Assembly: GCF_021462225.1 (NCBI RefSeq)
Contig: NC_061800.1
Coordinates: 12,074,749 to 12,138,748, forward strand
Direction of reading: 5' to 3'
Length of the DNA: 64,000 nucleotides
Source of the DNA: Girardinichthys multiradiatus
Taxonomy: Eukaryota > Chordata > Actinopteri > Cyprinodontiformes > Goodeidae
In this document: positions 21,808 through 30,869 of the stretch, in pieces
Layout of the letters: each line of letters starts with the position of its first letter
Position numbering within the stretch: position 1 is the stretch's first letter
Position numbers and translations under genes: made by a program
Notes under the pieces: generated by a model
What the model saw: the letters and a program-made list of their open reading frames with translations, nothing else
What the model was told of the DNA's origin: nothing
Database searches by the model: none

Positions 21808-22148
21808 TATCTCCTGATGATTCCACCCACTAGATCACCGATCAAGGGAGCAAGAGCCGTTAAGATGGGAAGGATAAAACCACCTCGTTGCTTTTTGAGA
21901 GCCAGCTGTTTAGTTTTTATCCCGGTTCTTTTATCACCCAACAATCTGATGATATTTCTTTGTTTCTTCAATTGTTGGTGTTGAGAGGGTGATAGTTTAA
22001 TGTTACCTTTTAGGATATTCAGTGCAATCTCGCACAGAGCCTGAATAAAGTCGGGAGAGCAGTGTGCGAGAATATCTTTGCGCTTCTGCGGGGTGGCCTC
22101 AAACAAAGCTCTGAATAATGGTACATTCCTTTTTATACGCGCAGACAT
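21807..22148 (-). CDS. pX-like hydrophobic-tailed core peptide of Polinton/adintovirus
   Basis: This is a 113-residue basic protein. The helical N-terminus (RALFEATPQKRKDILAH, ALCEIALNILKGNI) is followed by a Lys/Arg-rich middle and a C-terminal Gly/Leu/Ile hydrophobic segment (GGFILPILTALAPLIGDLV) before the final RR. This layout is that of the pX/protein-X-like gene found beside the packaging ATPase in Polintons and adintoviruses. In adenoviruses the comparable small basic protein is a virion core component. It lies 81 bases after the ATPase stop and overlaps the next gene by one base. It is absent from the right arm, where a 0.85-kb deletion removed it. Confidence 0.72.
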   Translation of the reverse strand: MSARIKRNVPLFRALFEATPQKRKDILAHCSPDFIQALCEIALNILKGNIKLSPSQHQQLKKQRNIIRLLGDKRTGIKTKQLALKKQRGGFILPILTALAPLIGDLVGGIIRR

Positions 22149-22229
22149 GATGACTTACTTTGTTCTGGGTACGTACACAGCAGGCCACTGCTGAGGAAGT
22201 ATCCCCGTTCTCAGTCTGAAATGTTCTGG

Positions 22230-22826
22230 TCAGGTAGGCGTAAAATTGATGATTAAATATCCATGAGCTTCTCTCATTGCGTCTTCAAAACTCTCCAAGA
22301 AGAGACCCTTTTGAGATGGAAACATTTGGCGGGCCAGTATATTCAGCTGGAGTTTATCTCTCGGGTTTTTAAACAACACCATATAATTAGCGTTCAGGCT
22401 AATCGTGCGACTGAACTTTCCCTGATGAAAAACATTCTGAGTCAGCATAATAACGCTCATATTTCGATGATGTCGATACTGGGTAAAGACTTTCATCACG
22501 TTTTCATCATCTGAGGCTTGAGCAATAACATCGTCTAGAATAATCAGATGATTCTGATCAGGAGGAAACAGGTTTTCATCTTCAAAAGAATGAGGCAATC
22601 CTTCCACAAAGGTAATATTTTTATTCATCTTCTGCAATTCAGCATACATGGGTTGAAAAGATGTGTAAATCCATACAATATTTTCTGGAATAATATCAAT
22701 GACATGATTACAGTTTTGTAAAATACTTTTTACAAAGAAAGTTTTCCCGCAGCCGCTGGGTCCAACTATCATACATGAGAAAGGTGCTTTAAATCTAGGA
22801 TCAAAATCAATCTCCTGTAAATCCAT
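22230..22826 (-). CDS. A32/FtsK-HerA-type genome-packaging ATPase
   Basis: 198 residues. Walker A is GPSGCGKT near residue 22, Walker B is LIILDDVI near residue 95, and a sensor-like region SVIMLTQNVFHQG follows near 130. Size and motifs fit the Polinton/adintovirus packaging ATPase, which pumps DNA into capsids. It sits 30 bases downstream of the PolB stop on the same strand, typical of the compact Polinton cluster. All key residues look intact. The right-arm copy is truncated and frameshifted. Confidence 0.88.
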   Translation of the reverse strand: MDLQEIDFDPRFKAPFSCMIVGPSGCGKTFFVKSILQNCNHVIDIIPENIVWIYTSFQPMYAELQKMNKNITFVEGLPHSFEDENLFPPDQNHLIILDDVIAQASDDENVMKVFTQYRHHRNMSVIMLTQNVFHQGKFSRTISLNANYMVLFKNPRDKLQLNILARQMFPSQKGLFLESFEDAMREAHGYLIINFTPT

Positions 22827-22856
22827 GTGACTTTTTATTTTATTTCTTCTTCAACT

Positions 22857-25800
22857 CTAATAACCGAAAGGCAGAGTTGTCCCGTCAGAAAAAAGACGTC
22901 TCTTATCATACACCAATCGAAACCTTTTAAGAAATGTCGCGTTTGTCAAACGGAATCTCTTTTTATCCCTCCTGATCGTGTGTTGAGGGATTTCAATGAC
23001 ACCCTCACTTGACTTCTGTAAGTAGCCCTCGACCAGCCCTTTGATGCTGTCAAAATTGACCCTCTCGCTGCATTCATGTGTCTGAGTGATGCCTTTAGCA
23101 CGTATCATTACATTTTTACGGTTTTTGGTCTGGTATGCATAACTCTTGGGTCCTGTCGATGCAAACTCCGAAATGCTGTCACCATCTAACTCGTCAGTAA
23201 GATCACCCAGATAATTCCCCAATTCCAGAGGAGTTTCACCACTTTTTGTCACATCAATCAAACTGTTCGTGTCAATATAAATCAATCTGTCCTGTAACTT
23301 CTCCATGCTGCTGAGAAGTTTTAAACGTGCATAAGCTGTGGTGAATGCTGCAATAAACACATTGTTTGCCTTGCTTGGAGGAGAGATGACACGTTTACTG
23401 AAATTCCACTGCACTACACACATTTCAGGGTTGAAAAAATGAATATAGTTAACCCTGTATTTACTCGAGAACATGAAGCTGAAAAAGTCTTCAGGGTTAG
23501 TGATGACTGTGGTCTGAGACAGATCACTTCTTTGCGCAAATTTCCCCCAAAAACTGTTTAAACACAATTTTGCAACCTGCCTTTTGGCAGGATTCACCTC
23601 GATTTTCTCAGGGTCTAACTGGATGCCCTGATGCAGTTTGTAGTCGCTTATATACTTTGACTTACTCTCCTGATCCACTGCTTCAGACGGATAGCCTGAA
23701 GCCTCCTGCTTACCCTTTAAAAAGCAATGAATGTAACCTTTAAAGATTGTATCACTTCTCTTTTCAAAATGCCACACCTCTGTGATTTTAGCAAGATGAT
23801 AACCACACTGTAACGCTTTACAGAGCTCTACACTCACCCATACACCATTCAGAGCTCTGTCCTCATCATTATGCATGCAGGGACCTGACTGGTTATTTAT
23901 TTCAGTGCATGTGCGGCAGAGAGTGAACACAAGTTTACCTTGGGATGTTCTGTAAGGTAAAACAGGGAACAACAGGTTACGTGGTGGGTAGACCACAGCT
24001 TTGATTATACCGAAGTAGCTGCTGGGGTCATCAAAATCTTTGTAAATGATGGTGGGGTGTCCGAGGGGAAAAACGCAGTTGGCGTTTACATAAGGGTACA
24101 GAGATGTGTAATCCACATAGTGTACAGTTTCATCCGGTCCCGCTGTGTACCTCAACCTCATAGGACAGGTGCGTCCACCATACAGAGCATCCCGGGGGGA
24201 TAGCGGTTCGGGTGCATTAACTTTCTCAAGAAAGCTGATCACCCCTGGGTCTGATTTTTTCATTTCAATCCACTCATGCTCCCATATGACTTCGAGACGA
24301 AGGCCGTACACAGTTTGTAACACCTTGCTTCTCTCAACAGTGGCTGCGTAAAACTGTTCAAATGCAACCCCTCTCAACGGACACTTGTCATGAGGCATGT
24401 AACACTTTTTACAGCTGTGGAAAAAACAGCCGTAAAATTCAAACGCAACTTTGACACCGTTAATCTCTGCATACCCATCCACAGAATATGGTCTGTAGTC
24501 CAGAGGTGATGGAATGGCTAAGGTTTGAGGTGGAAGGAAATTGGTTACAAAAACCTTCGTGCATGCTGATGCTATTGTGATACTTTTAAACGGATCCACA
24601 CTTGTCTCCTTAAAGAACTCGTCTCTGAATTTTAAGCATCCTTGAGAAAGAATTTCAACGTCATTTTTACAATAACGAATAGCTTCTTTCTTAAAGTCAA
24701 AGACCTCTTTGCTCGCTTCTCTGTACCAGCTGCTAAACACCTGTTGTTCTTGAAGACTCATGCGCTCTACAGCGTAGCAGGATGGAGGAGGAAAAGGCCC
24801 CACATACTGGAGATGTTGTTCAGAGGAAAATAGGTGGGGAAAAAAACCCTTGTTTTGATCGGTAAAGCCTAACGCTTTCGGCATGGCGCTAAGCTTTATG
24901 CACATGAAGGACAAGCTGTCAATGTATTTTAACCTGTAATCAGGGTCGGTTAAACAGAGAAGTTTACTTCCTACCATGACGAGATGAGGTTTAATGCCTA
25001 ACTGCAGCATTGCATTTAGAATCAGGTAACCGTCGTACCCACGCGCATTGTGCGCTATTAAGGTGAAGCCTCTGTACTTCGGCCTCCTGAAATGCAGGAG
25101 AAATCTTTGGGTGCAATTCAGTCCATAAGCGTACCATTTATCACCTTTCAACGTTTTAGCACAGACCAGAAAGGGGGTATGCACGCCGCTGTCATTGACG
25201 AGGCATTCGAAATCATAAAAAATCAGTTTATCATCAAGCTGATTAATTGCACTGCAAGGCTGAATGTAACACTTATGATCATCGCATGTAATGTCTAGGC
25301 TGGGAGGCACATTTTCACCGCAAATACTGCATTTTACATTACACACGTGTGGTTTATTCGATTTACTGATTGGAATAACGTATATCCTTTTGCATACTTT
25401 ACACAGTTTTACCAACTCACAGTCACTCATAGGCCTTTCAGCACTATTTCTGATGCGCGGTTCCCTGTGTCTGCTGAAACATGAGGAATTACGACAGATT
25501 CTTTGACAGCCTGCACAGCTTACAGGATTGCTAATTTCTTGCATACATTTATATGTTCGACACACTGGACAATAACCTTCACAATGGTGTGTGTTTGCAT
25601 TCTCATAGCTGGTGTAACAGTAATTACAAATATATCTGCACCCCATAAAACCTTTGAGATTTTTTATCCCATAGTAATGACCTTGAAATAACAGCAAAAA
25701 CACAGGTTTTGAACAATCAAGGAAGTTTTCGAAAGCAGGAAGGATCATATTTCCATCATCTGTAACAGTAAATGTGATGTGACGATTGAGATTTTCACCC

Positions 25801-26330
25801 ACTAATTCCAGCTGCACAACGTCATTACGTCTGGTTAAAGATCTTGCAGCATCGGCTAATTCAATGAGAATACGCATGATGTTTGTATAGAATGTGGCTA
25901 AATCTGGAACGTTACTTGGACAGGGTGGCGGTATGGTAAAAGGCCTCCTTATTTCATGGTTATTAAAATGTTCACGTTCAACCACGGCTGTAGGGTCTCG
26001 CCCTATTTGATCAGAACTAACCGCTACTTCCGTATTGAAATGACCCCCGTGCTGATCTGCGGCGTGTGACGTAGAAGGATTCTGATGACTGTCAGGTGAA
26101 TCATTTTGCTGAATGCTGAGTGGAGACGGTGCTCTATTTAAATCTTCAAGAGCCTGATTGATTACGTTTAAAAAGTCACCGTGCTGATCTTCATTTATTA
26201 CATTTTCACTGTTAGCAGGAGATGCATTTAAAACGATGTTATCTGCTACTTCTGCATTAACGGGAATTTCGTTAAGTTCATTAACTAAATTTCTTATTTC
26301 ATCCAGGGCAAGTCTGATTCGGTTATCCAT
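22857..26330 (-). CDS. Protein-primed family B DNA polymerase of Polinton A
   Basis: 1,157 residues from MDNRIRL at 26,330. This start lies directly behind a pyrimidine tract and TTCATAG acceptor, so the longer in-frame start at 26,390 is probably intronic. It has a Cys-rich region at residues 230-360. Exonuclease motifs are FYDFEC (near 372), AHNARGYDGY (428) and YCKNDVEIL (555). Polymerase motifs are DYTSLYPYVN (741) and NSFWG (925), followed by motif C as YIDTNS (1,020). Motif C normally reads DTDS, so the second catalytic Asp is Asn. Compared with the right arm, 37 residues are missing in frame near residue 613. Compared with the fragment at 63,532, about 36-40 residues are missing near residue 205. 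It is open throughout but probably not catalytically competent. Confidence 0.85.
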   Translation of the reverse strand: MDNRIRLALDEIRNLVNELNEIPVNAEVADNIVLNASPANSENVINEDQHGDFLNVINQALEDLNRAPSPLSIQQNDSPDSHQNPSTSHAADQHGGHFNTEVAVSSDQIGRDPTAVVEREHFNNHEIRRPFTIPPPCPSNVPDLATFYTNIMRILIELADAARSLTRRNDVVQLELVGENLNRHITFTVTDDGNMILPAFENFLDCSKPVFLLLFQGHYYGIKNLKGFMGCRYICNYCYTSYENANTHHCEGYCPVCRTYKCMQEISNPVSCAGCQRICRNSSCFSRHREPRIRNSAERPMSDCELVKLCKVCKRIYVIPISKSNKPHVCNVKCSICGENVPPSLDITCDDHKCYIQPCSAINQLDDKLIFYDFECLVNDSGVHTPFLVCAKTLKGDKWYAYGLNCTQRFLLHFRRPKYRGFTLIAHNARGYDGYLILNAMLQLGIKPHLVMVGSKLLCLTDPDYRLKYIDSLSFMCIKLSAMPKALGFTDQNKGFFPHLFSSEQHLQYVGPFPPPSCYAVERMSLQEQQVFSSWYREASKEVFDFKKEAIRYCKNDVEILSQGCLKFRDEFFKETSVDPFKSITIASACTKVFVTNFLPPQTLAIPSPLDYRPYSVDGYAEINGVKVAFEFYGCFFHSCKKCYMPHDKCPLRGVAFEQFYAATVERSKVLQTVYGLRLEVIWEHEWIEMKKSDPGVISFLEKVNAPEPLSPRDALYGGRTCPMRLRYTAGPDETVHYVDYTSLYPYVNANCVFPLGHPTIIYKDFDDPSSYFGIIKAVVYPPRNLLFPVLPYRTSQGKLVFTLCRTCTEINNQSGPCMHNDEDRALNGVWVSVELCKALQCGYHLAKITEVWHFEKRSDTIFKGYIHCFLKGKQEASGYPSEAVDQESKSKYISDYKLHQGIQLDPEKIEVNPAKRQVAKLCLNSFWGKFAQRSDLSQTTVITNPEDFFSFMFSSKYRVNYIHFFNPEMCVVQWNFSKRVISPPSKANNVFIAAFTTAYARLKLLSSMEKLQDRLIYIDTNSLIDVTKSGETPLELGNYLGDLTDELDGDSISEFASTGPKSYAYQTKNRKNVMIRAKGITQTHECSERVNFDSIKGLVEGYLQKSSEGVIEIPQHTIRRDKKRFRLTNATFLKRFRLVYDKRRLFSDGTTLPFGY

Positions 26331-26405
26331 TTCTATGAACATAAGAAAAAAAAAAATAAATAAAACTAACCTACAGAAAAACAAAAACAAAACACAGTGA
26401 TCAGT

Positions 26406-27784
26406 TCAGTTTAAAATCACCTTGATGTCACCAAAATGCTTCTTTAACAGAATCTGACATGCTGCCAGAAACGTTAACGATGAGGCCTTGTTATGAAGAT
26501 CCCGTGAAGCTGTAGAGACTGTCTTCCTGCGCTGTCCGTTTCTGTAGCCAATCTGTCCTACCATCAACGCTACCTCTGTAAGGAGAATGAACAAAAAATA
26601 AATAAATAAAAATATGTATATATATATATATATATATATATTGAAATAATCAGATTAAAGCTGAAAAAAAAAGGGGAATTCAAATTAATTCAGTATGTAT
26701 GAATTAAAACGTACCGTTCATTAAACAACTCACTAGCGTTGCTCTGCTTTGTAGCGCAGAGAGTCGCTGTCTTTTGGCCGGGGTTAAATATTCTGTAAAA
26801 ACAGAAGACAATAAAAGTTATCTTACGCTGCCCAGCACAGCGTTCATAAATAAAACAAAAATAGTTTTTAAAATACACGTTTTTTTTTTAAATCTTACTC
26901 CAATTCTTTGCGGTAAAACCTCTAGATTTCGCTTCTTGTTGGACTGAAACGGTGCCTCTCTGCTGAAAGCTGTCTTGATCTTTGAAAAGCGACCTTCTGG
27001 TGGGCGGATTCAATGTGGCATCTTTGGATGTATCTGTAAACAGGTTTATATGACATTTTATTGAACTATGCTTAAAATACATATATATATTGTTTTTATT
27101 TAATTTATTTTTCCTTACCTTGCTGCTCGACAGCTGTGTCTTCCACAGAGCTCTCAGTCGAATCTGTAAACAGTTTTATCTGAGGTTTAAAATACATTCA
27201 CTCTCAAAGAAAAATAGTTAGTTCTTAGGACTTACTTTCTGCCGGTAACTTATCCGGTGTGTCTTCAGGGGAAATGATGATAATTGGCGGAGGAGTATTC
27301 AAAGAATCAGTTTTAATTTCTGTGTTAGAAGAAAGTTCAGATGTTGTTGGGGGTTTTTCTTGTTTGGAGATAATTCGCCTTCTTAATTTTGACTGTCGAT
27401 TCCAGCCACTGAACCCTCCAACTTGATCATTCGGGTTTACCTCTCTCATCAAATCTATAAATTGAAACATTGTCAAGGGTTAACTATAATATATATATAT
27501 ATATATATTTTATTGCATTTAACATTTACTTACCATAATCTGATTGTGTCAAGATGAAATCATCAAGGTCATCAGCGGTGGGTTCTATGACAAAGAAACA
27601 AATATATTTATATATATATAAACAATATATATAAACAAAATTAGAGAACATTCACATGCATTTAATGATTTCTTAAAGATGAATACTTACTTACTTACTT
27701 ACTTTTAAAGATGTCATTGTACTTTTGTGAATTATTAGAAGTAGAATCCACACTTTCCAGGTTTCCTAAAATATTTACTGACAT
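26406..27784 (-). CDS. Seven-exon Polinton gene, 259 aa, function unknown
   Basis: Exons run 27,784-27,703, 27,584-27,534, 27,454-27,236, 27,163-27,119, 27,033-26,899, 26,792-26,715 and 26,575-26,406. Their sizes are 82, 51, 219, 45, 135, 78 and 170 bases, 780 in total, which is exactly 260 codons with the stop. Every junction has AG/GT and every intron is phase 1, so each internal exon can be skipped without frameshift. The protein begins MSVNI, is acidic at first, has a basic [11 protein letters not shown] stretch, an NLS-like TPAKRQRL in exon 6, and a helical C-terminus (LAACQILLKKHFGDIKVI). I recognise no family. Its position beside PolB at the element end suggests an early regulatory gene, but this is inference. 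Confidence 0.68.
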
Positions 27785-28382
27785 TTTTTCTTGTCAGTAC
27801 TGGTATTTTCAATGTAACAAGTGTTATGGTTCAAAGACATTCAGCATTTGAAGACCCTGACACTGAGGTTAGCCAATGAAACAGAGCCCTCGAACAACAT
27901 TTTACACACAATATTTATACCAGAACATGACAGTGTTATCTGCTGTGGAATTTTCCTAACCATCAAAACTTCTAATAATGGTTTTTTGCAGCTTTTCTCC
28001 AATAACACAGAGGTTCAGAGGGATGAGTCAACCCAAATGACAGTGTTATCTCAACTGCAAAGACTATGTTTTAAGACCAAAACCCTTCTTGAGTTCAAAG
28101 GTGGTATGGTTATCTAAGGAACAGACCTAACTGCCCTTCCTGACATCGCCCCTAACAGATGGATATAGAATTACTGTAACCCCCCCTGAATAACCTTTTA
28201 CTCTAAGATGAAAAAGTAAATGTTTTAGAAAAGCTACAGGTAACTAAAATTATCATTCCTTTTTCCTAAAATGGAGTCTCTCATTATTCAAAACAAACAC
28301 ATCATTGCTAGAGTCAATTTATAACTTGGAAACAGTATACTGAAGTTCTTTTTTTGTTCTGTTAATCTCATATTCGTCTTAC

Positions 28383-28536
28383 CTCTTTCAGCTGCTTTTC
28401 CAGTATGTTGACGCAGAAGTTGAAGGTTTTTCTTGTTCCATCAATGTAGTGAAGCACAATCTTTTATTTACTTTTTAGGTCTTTTCTATTTTGAAATGAT
28501 TTAGACTGGCTCATATATTCAACAAAATAGGTCCTG
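28383..28536 (-). pseudogene. Decayed candidate exon near Polinton A end
   Basis: This is homologous to the open exon at 51,900-52,052 and 4,516-4,668, with splice sites kept. Small indels shift the frame, and a stop (TAA) follows the AAAGACCTAAAAAG stretch. If the exon belongs to a real gene, this copy has lost it. Confidence 0.4.
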
Positions 28537-28689
28537 CTGTAAAAGCAAAATGAACTTACAATTTCTGTCAGGTTACACAGTTCATTTATTAGGATTTCAT
28601 GTGATAGGTCAACATTAAGTTGATTATACCTTTAAAATATAAAAAGATGCATGTCTTTTTTGTTTTTAGATGTAAAAACATACAGATTA

Positions 28690-28981
28690 TTAATAACACC
28701 TTAAACACACCCCCTGTGTGTTTTAATTGGCTCATTTAAGGCCCTCCCCGTAACACCCTTAAACACACCCCTGTGTTTTAATTGACTCACTTAAGGTATC
28801 GCCCCTAATGACGACAACCAATTAGCATCCACGGTTACGCCCCCTTGGACACACCACCTGCTTGACCACGTGACCTCCTGCCCACATGGCGCCCACATGG
28901 CGCCAACCGGAAGTCCCGCCCTCACCGAAAGTCCCACCCACCTGTCAAAAAGTTTGATGAAAGGGTGTACTTAAATTCTCT
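28690..28981 (-). repeat. Polinton A right terminal inverted repeat with subterminal tandem
   Basis: The inverted repeat spans 28,761-28,981. Just inside it a ~55-bp unit (TTTAATTGGCTCATTTAAGG in one copy, TTTAATTGACTCACTTAAGG in the other) is tandemly doubled; only one copy exists at the left end. Visible sites are TGACTCA at 28,783-28,789, CACGTG at 28,867-28,872 and CCGGAAGT at 28,907-28,914. Confidence 0.83.
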
Positions 28982-28987
28982 AACAAT

Positions 28988-29470
28988 GCTTAGGTGAAGC
29001 TAAAATTCATTTATTCTAGAATTCTAGAATTGTGCTGCTCAAGGTGGCAGCAGGTTGGAGTAGCTCTGTTACTTTTGATTCTGATGTATTCTTTTTTGGG
29101 AACTCTTCCTCTTGTGGTGGATACAGTAGATTTTTTTTTTTTTGGACAACTGTCCTCTCCGGTATCAGATGCTGTGCAGCTTGGAGGATTTTTCCTAATA
29201 CTTTCTATTTTTGGACATTTGTTATGATGTGTTGCCATGGCAACGGGGTTGTTTCTTATAACCGGGAGCAGCTGATTAATATCTCAAAAGCTCAAATAAT
29301 ACTTCAACTACAACCCCAAATCCCTGATGAGTTGAAAAGAAGACGCCGTGGATGCAGAGCAGGAGCTAAGAGAAGAGAGAGAAGGAGGAAGTTCAAACCA
29401 TCTCTTCCGTCGATTATGATGGGCAATGTGAGATCGTTGGGAAACAAGTTGGATGAACTCCAAGCCCTAC
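28988..29470 (+). mobile_element. 5' fragment of the L2-type LINE between two Polintons
   Basis: This continues the host sequence interrupted at 19,486 and matches about 5,292-5,770. It ends at CCCTAC, where the diverged Polinton B terminus begins. It is therefore the start of a second U copy, cut short by B. Confidence 0.85.
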
Positions 29471-29726
29471 AGAGACTAAATGTACATCCTTCAATCAAAC
29501 GAGGTGTGAAAATGTTGACAGGTGGGCGGGACTTCCGGTGGCTGGGACATCCTAGGGCGGGACTTCCAGTGGCTGGGCCTTCCTGTGACGTAACCGGATA
29601 TCATTAATCGGATGTTGTCATTAATCAGATGTTGTCATTAATCGGATGTTGTCATTAATCGGATGTTGTCATTAGCCGGATGGTGTCATTAGCCGGATGG
29701 TGTCATTAGCCGGATGTTGTCATTAC
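29471..29726 (+). repeat. Polinton B terminus with ~17-bp tandem repeat
   Basis: The terminal sequence at 29,471-29,545 is followed by TGACGTAA at about 29,586. About eight copies of a 17-bp unit, CGGATGTTGTCATTAAT (with GCC variants), run from about 29,594 to 29,726. The tandem is absent from the A-type ends. Confidence 0.8.
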
Positions 29727-29751
29727 AAGAAAGCGAATCTTTCTAATTGTA

Positions 29752-29783
29752 TGTTTTTAGATGTTTTTTACATCTAAAAACAA
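29752..29783. repeat. Short perfect inverted repeat (hairpin)
   Basis: GTTTTTAGATGT and ACATCTAAAAAC are separated by four bases. The half-site TTTTTAGATGTA recurs near 28,665 and 4,795 in the A-type ends, and at about 29,910 in another form, so it may be a conserved subterminal motif. Confidence 0.55.
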
Positions 29784-30457
29784 AACATGTAGTTTATCCA
29801 CTTTAAAAGGTCACTCAGGTTAATGCAGGCACGTCACACAAAATTCTAATAAAAAGAGAGAACCTGACAGAATTGTAAATTCATTTTGTTTTAACACAGG
29901 TTATTTAGATGGATGTTTTTACATCTAAAAAACAAGGAAGGCAAAAAGTAGATACAGAACCTTTCTTCCTCTGCTCAAATGTTTGAGTAATCTAATCTGC
30001 TCCAGCAACTTGTAGAGATGATCTAAAACAGAGAAATAAATGAACTGAAAAAAAAAAAAATAAAGGTTATAAAATCCTCAGTCACTGTTTATTGAATTAA
30101 GGCAGACATCTTGTGTATTGTCTCAGACAGTCTTCACACCAACTGTAGTCAAAAGTAATTAAGAGGAAAGTGCTATTTTCCTGGCTATAAGTCTGGAGCA
30201 TTGTCTGACAATTCCCATCCCCTGTTTATTGAATTAACGCGTCTGCACTGTTGCTGAGGTGTCTCGGGGGGGTGTGGCCAAGGTGCGTAACTATGCGCGC
30301 TGAAGGTAACGTAGTCACTCATCCCTGGTTCTATCTAGAGATACAGCGCAATCTTTACTGGGAGATCGGCTTCAAATCTGGTAGCTAAAAGTTTATTTTT
30401 AACCAATTACACTGAAATATTTTTAGAACACTTGTAAGGAGAAGTTGAAAAAAAAAA

Positions 30458-30668
30458 ATGTCGGAAAATATTTCAGGAAACGAAGAAGGTGGTGAACATT
30501 CTGCATCTATCGAAAGATACAACGCAATCTTCAGTAGTAAGTAATCATCTATAAGAATTCTTAAAGTGCTTGTGAATGCTCGTTGGATAATAATAATGTT
30601 TAACTTATATTCTTTAGAACCCACGAGTGATGAGCTGGATGGTATCGTTTTTACACAGTCTGACTATG
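30458..30668 (+). CDS. Polinton B version of the multi-exon gene, exons 1-2
   Basis: Exon 1 is 30,458-30,536 (MSENISGNEEGG...) and exon 2 is 30,618-30,668 (PTSDELDGIVFTQSDY). Both end in phase 1 with GT donors, exactly as in the A gene, whose exon 2 reads [16 protein letters not shown]. The sequences are clearly diverged homologues with the same exon plan. Exons 3-6 are missing because the chimera junction follows, and the A-type last exon begins partway at about 30,742. The gene is broken. Confidence 0.6.
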
Positions 30669-30741
30669 GTAATTATTAACTGCAACAACATCTGGTTTAG
30701 TCAACTGGTGAATGCTATTTTGTGATTTAAAAAATAAATGA

Positions 30742-30869
30742 GACAGTCTCTACAGCCTCACGGGATCTTCGTAATAAGGCCTCATCGTTAACGCTTCTGG
30801 CAGCATGTCAGATTCTGTTAAAGAAGCATTTTGGTGACATCAAGGTGATTTTAAACTGAACTGATCATT
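30742..30869 (+). pseudogene. Partial last exon of the multi-exon gene at the palindrome junction
   Basis: This is the mirror of 26,408-26,535, beginning mid-exon at GACAGTCTCTACAG. The codons for TVSTASRDL through to the stop are kept, but the exon's own acceptor is lost. It marks the inner edge of the right arm. Confidence 0.7.

Larger units (their letters stand above)
19487..28981. mobile_element. Polinton/Maverick-type element A, complete ends, 9.5 kb
   Basis: The ends are inverted repeats of about 220 bp (19,487-19,709 and 28,761-28,981) beginning AGAG/AGAGAATTTAAG and ending CTTAAATTCTCT. They are flanked by the 6-bp duplication AACAAT (19,481-19,486 and 28,982-28,987). The empty site AACATGAACAATGCTTAGG is visible at about 5,281. 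A 6-bp duplication and AG-start termini are hallmarks of Polintons. Gene content: a 261-aa gene (+), then on the minus strand a 251-aa protein, pX-like peptide, ATPase, PolB, a seven-exon gene and a decayed exon. No integrase, cysteine protease or capsid genes are present, so this copy cannot move or package alone. Confidence 0.85.

Noticed and set aside
26406..27784. L-x-C-x-E (Rb-binding) motif expected of adintovirus 'oncoid' genes
   Set aside because: I looked through the inferred exons and found no such motif, so no oncogene-like role is claimed.
29594..29726. CRISPR-like array
   Set aside because: The units are contiguous 17-bp tandem repeats without unique spacers, in a vertebrate genome.
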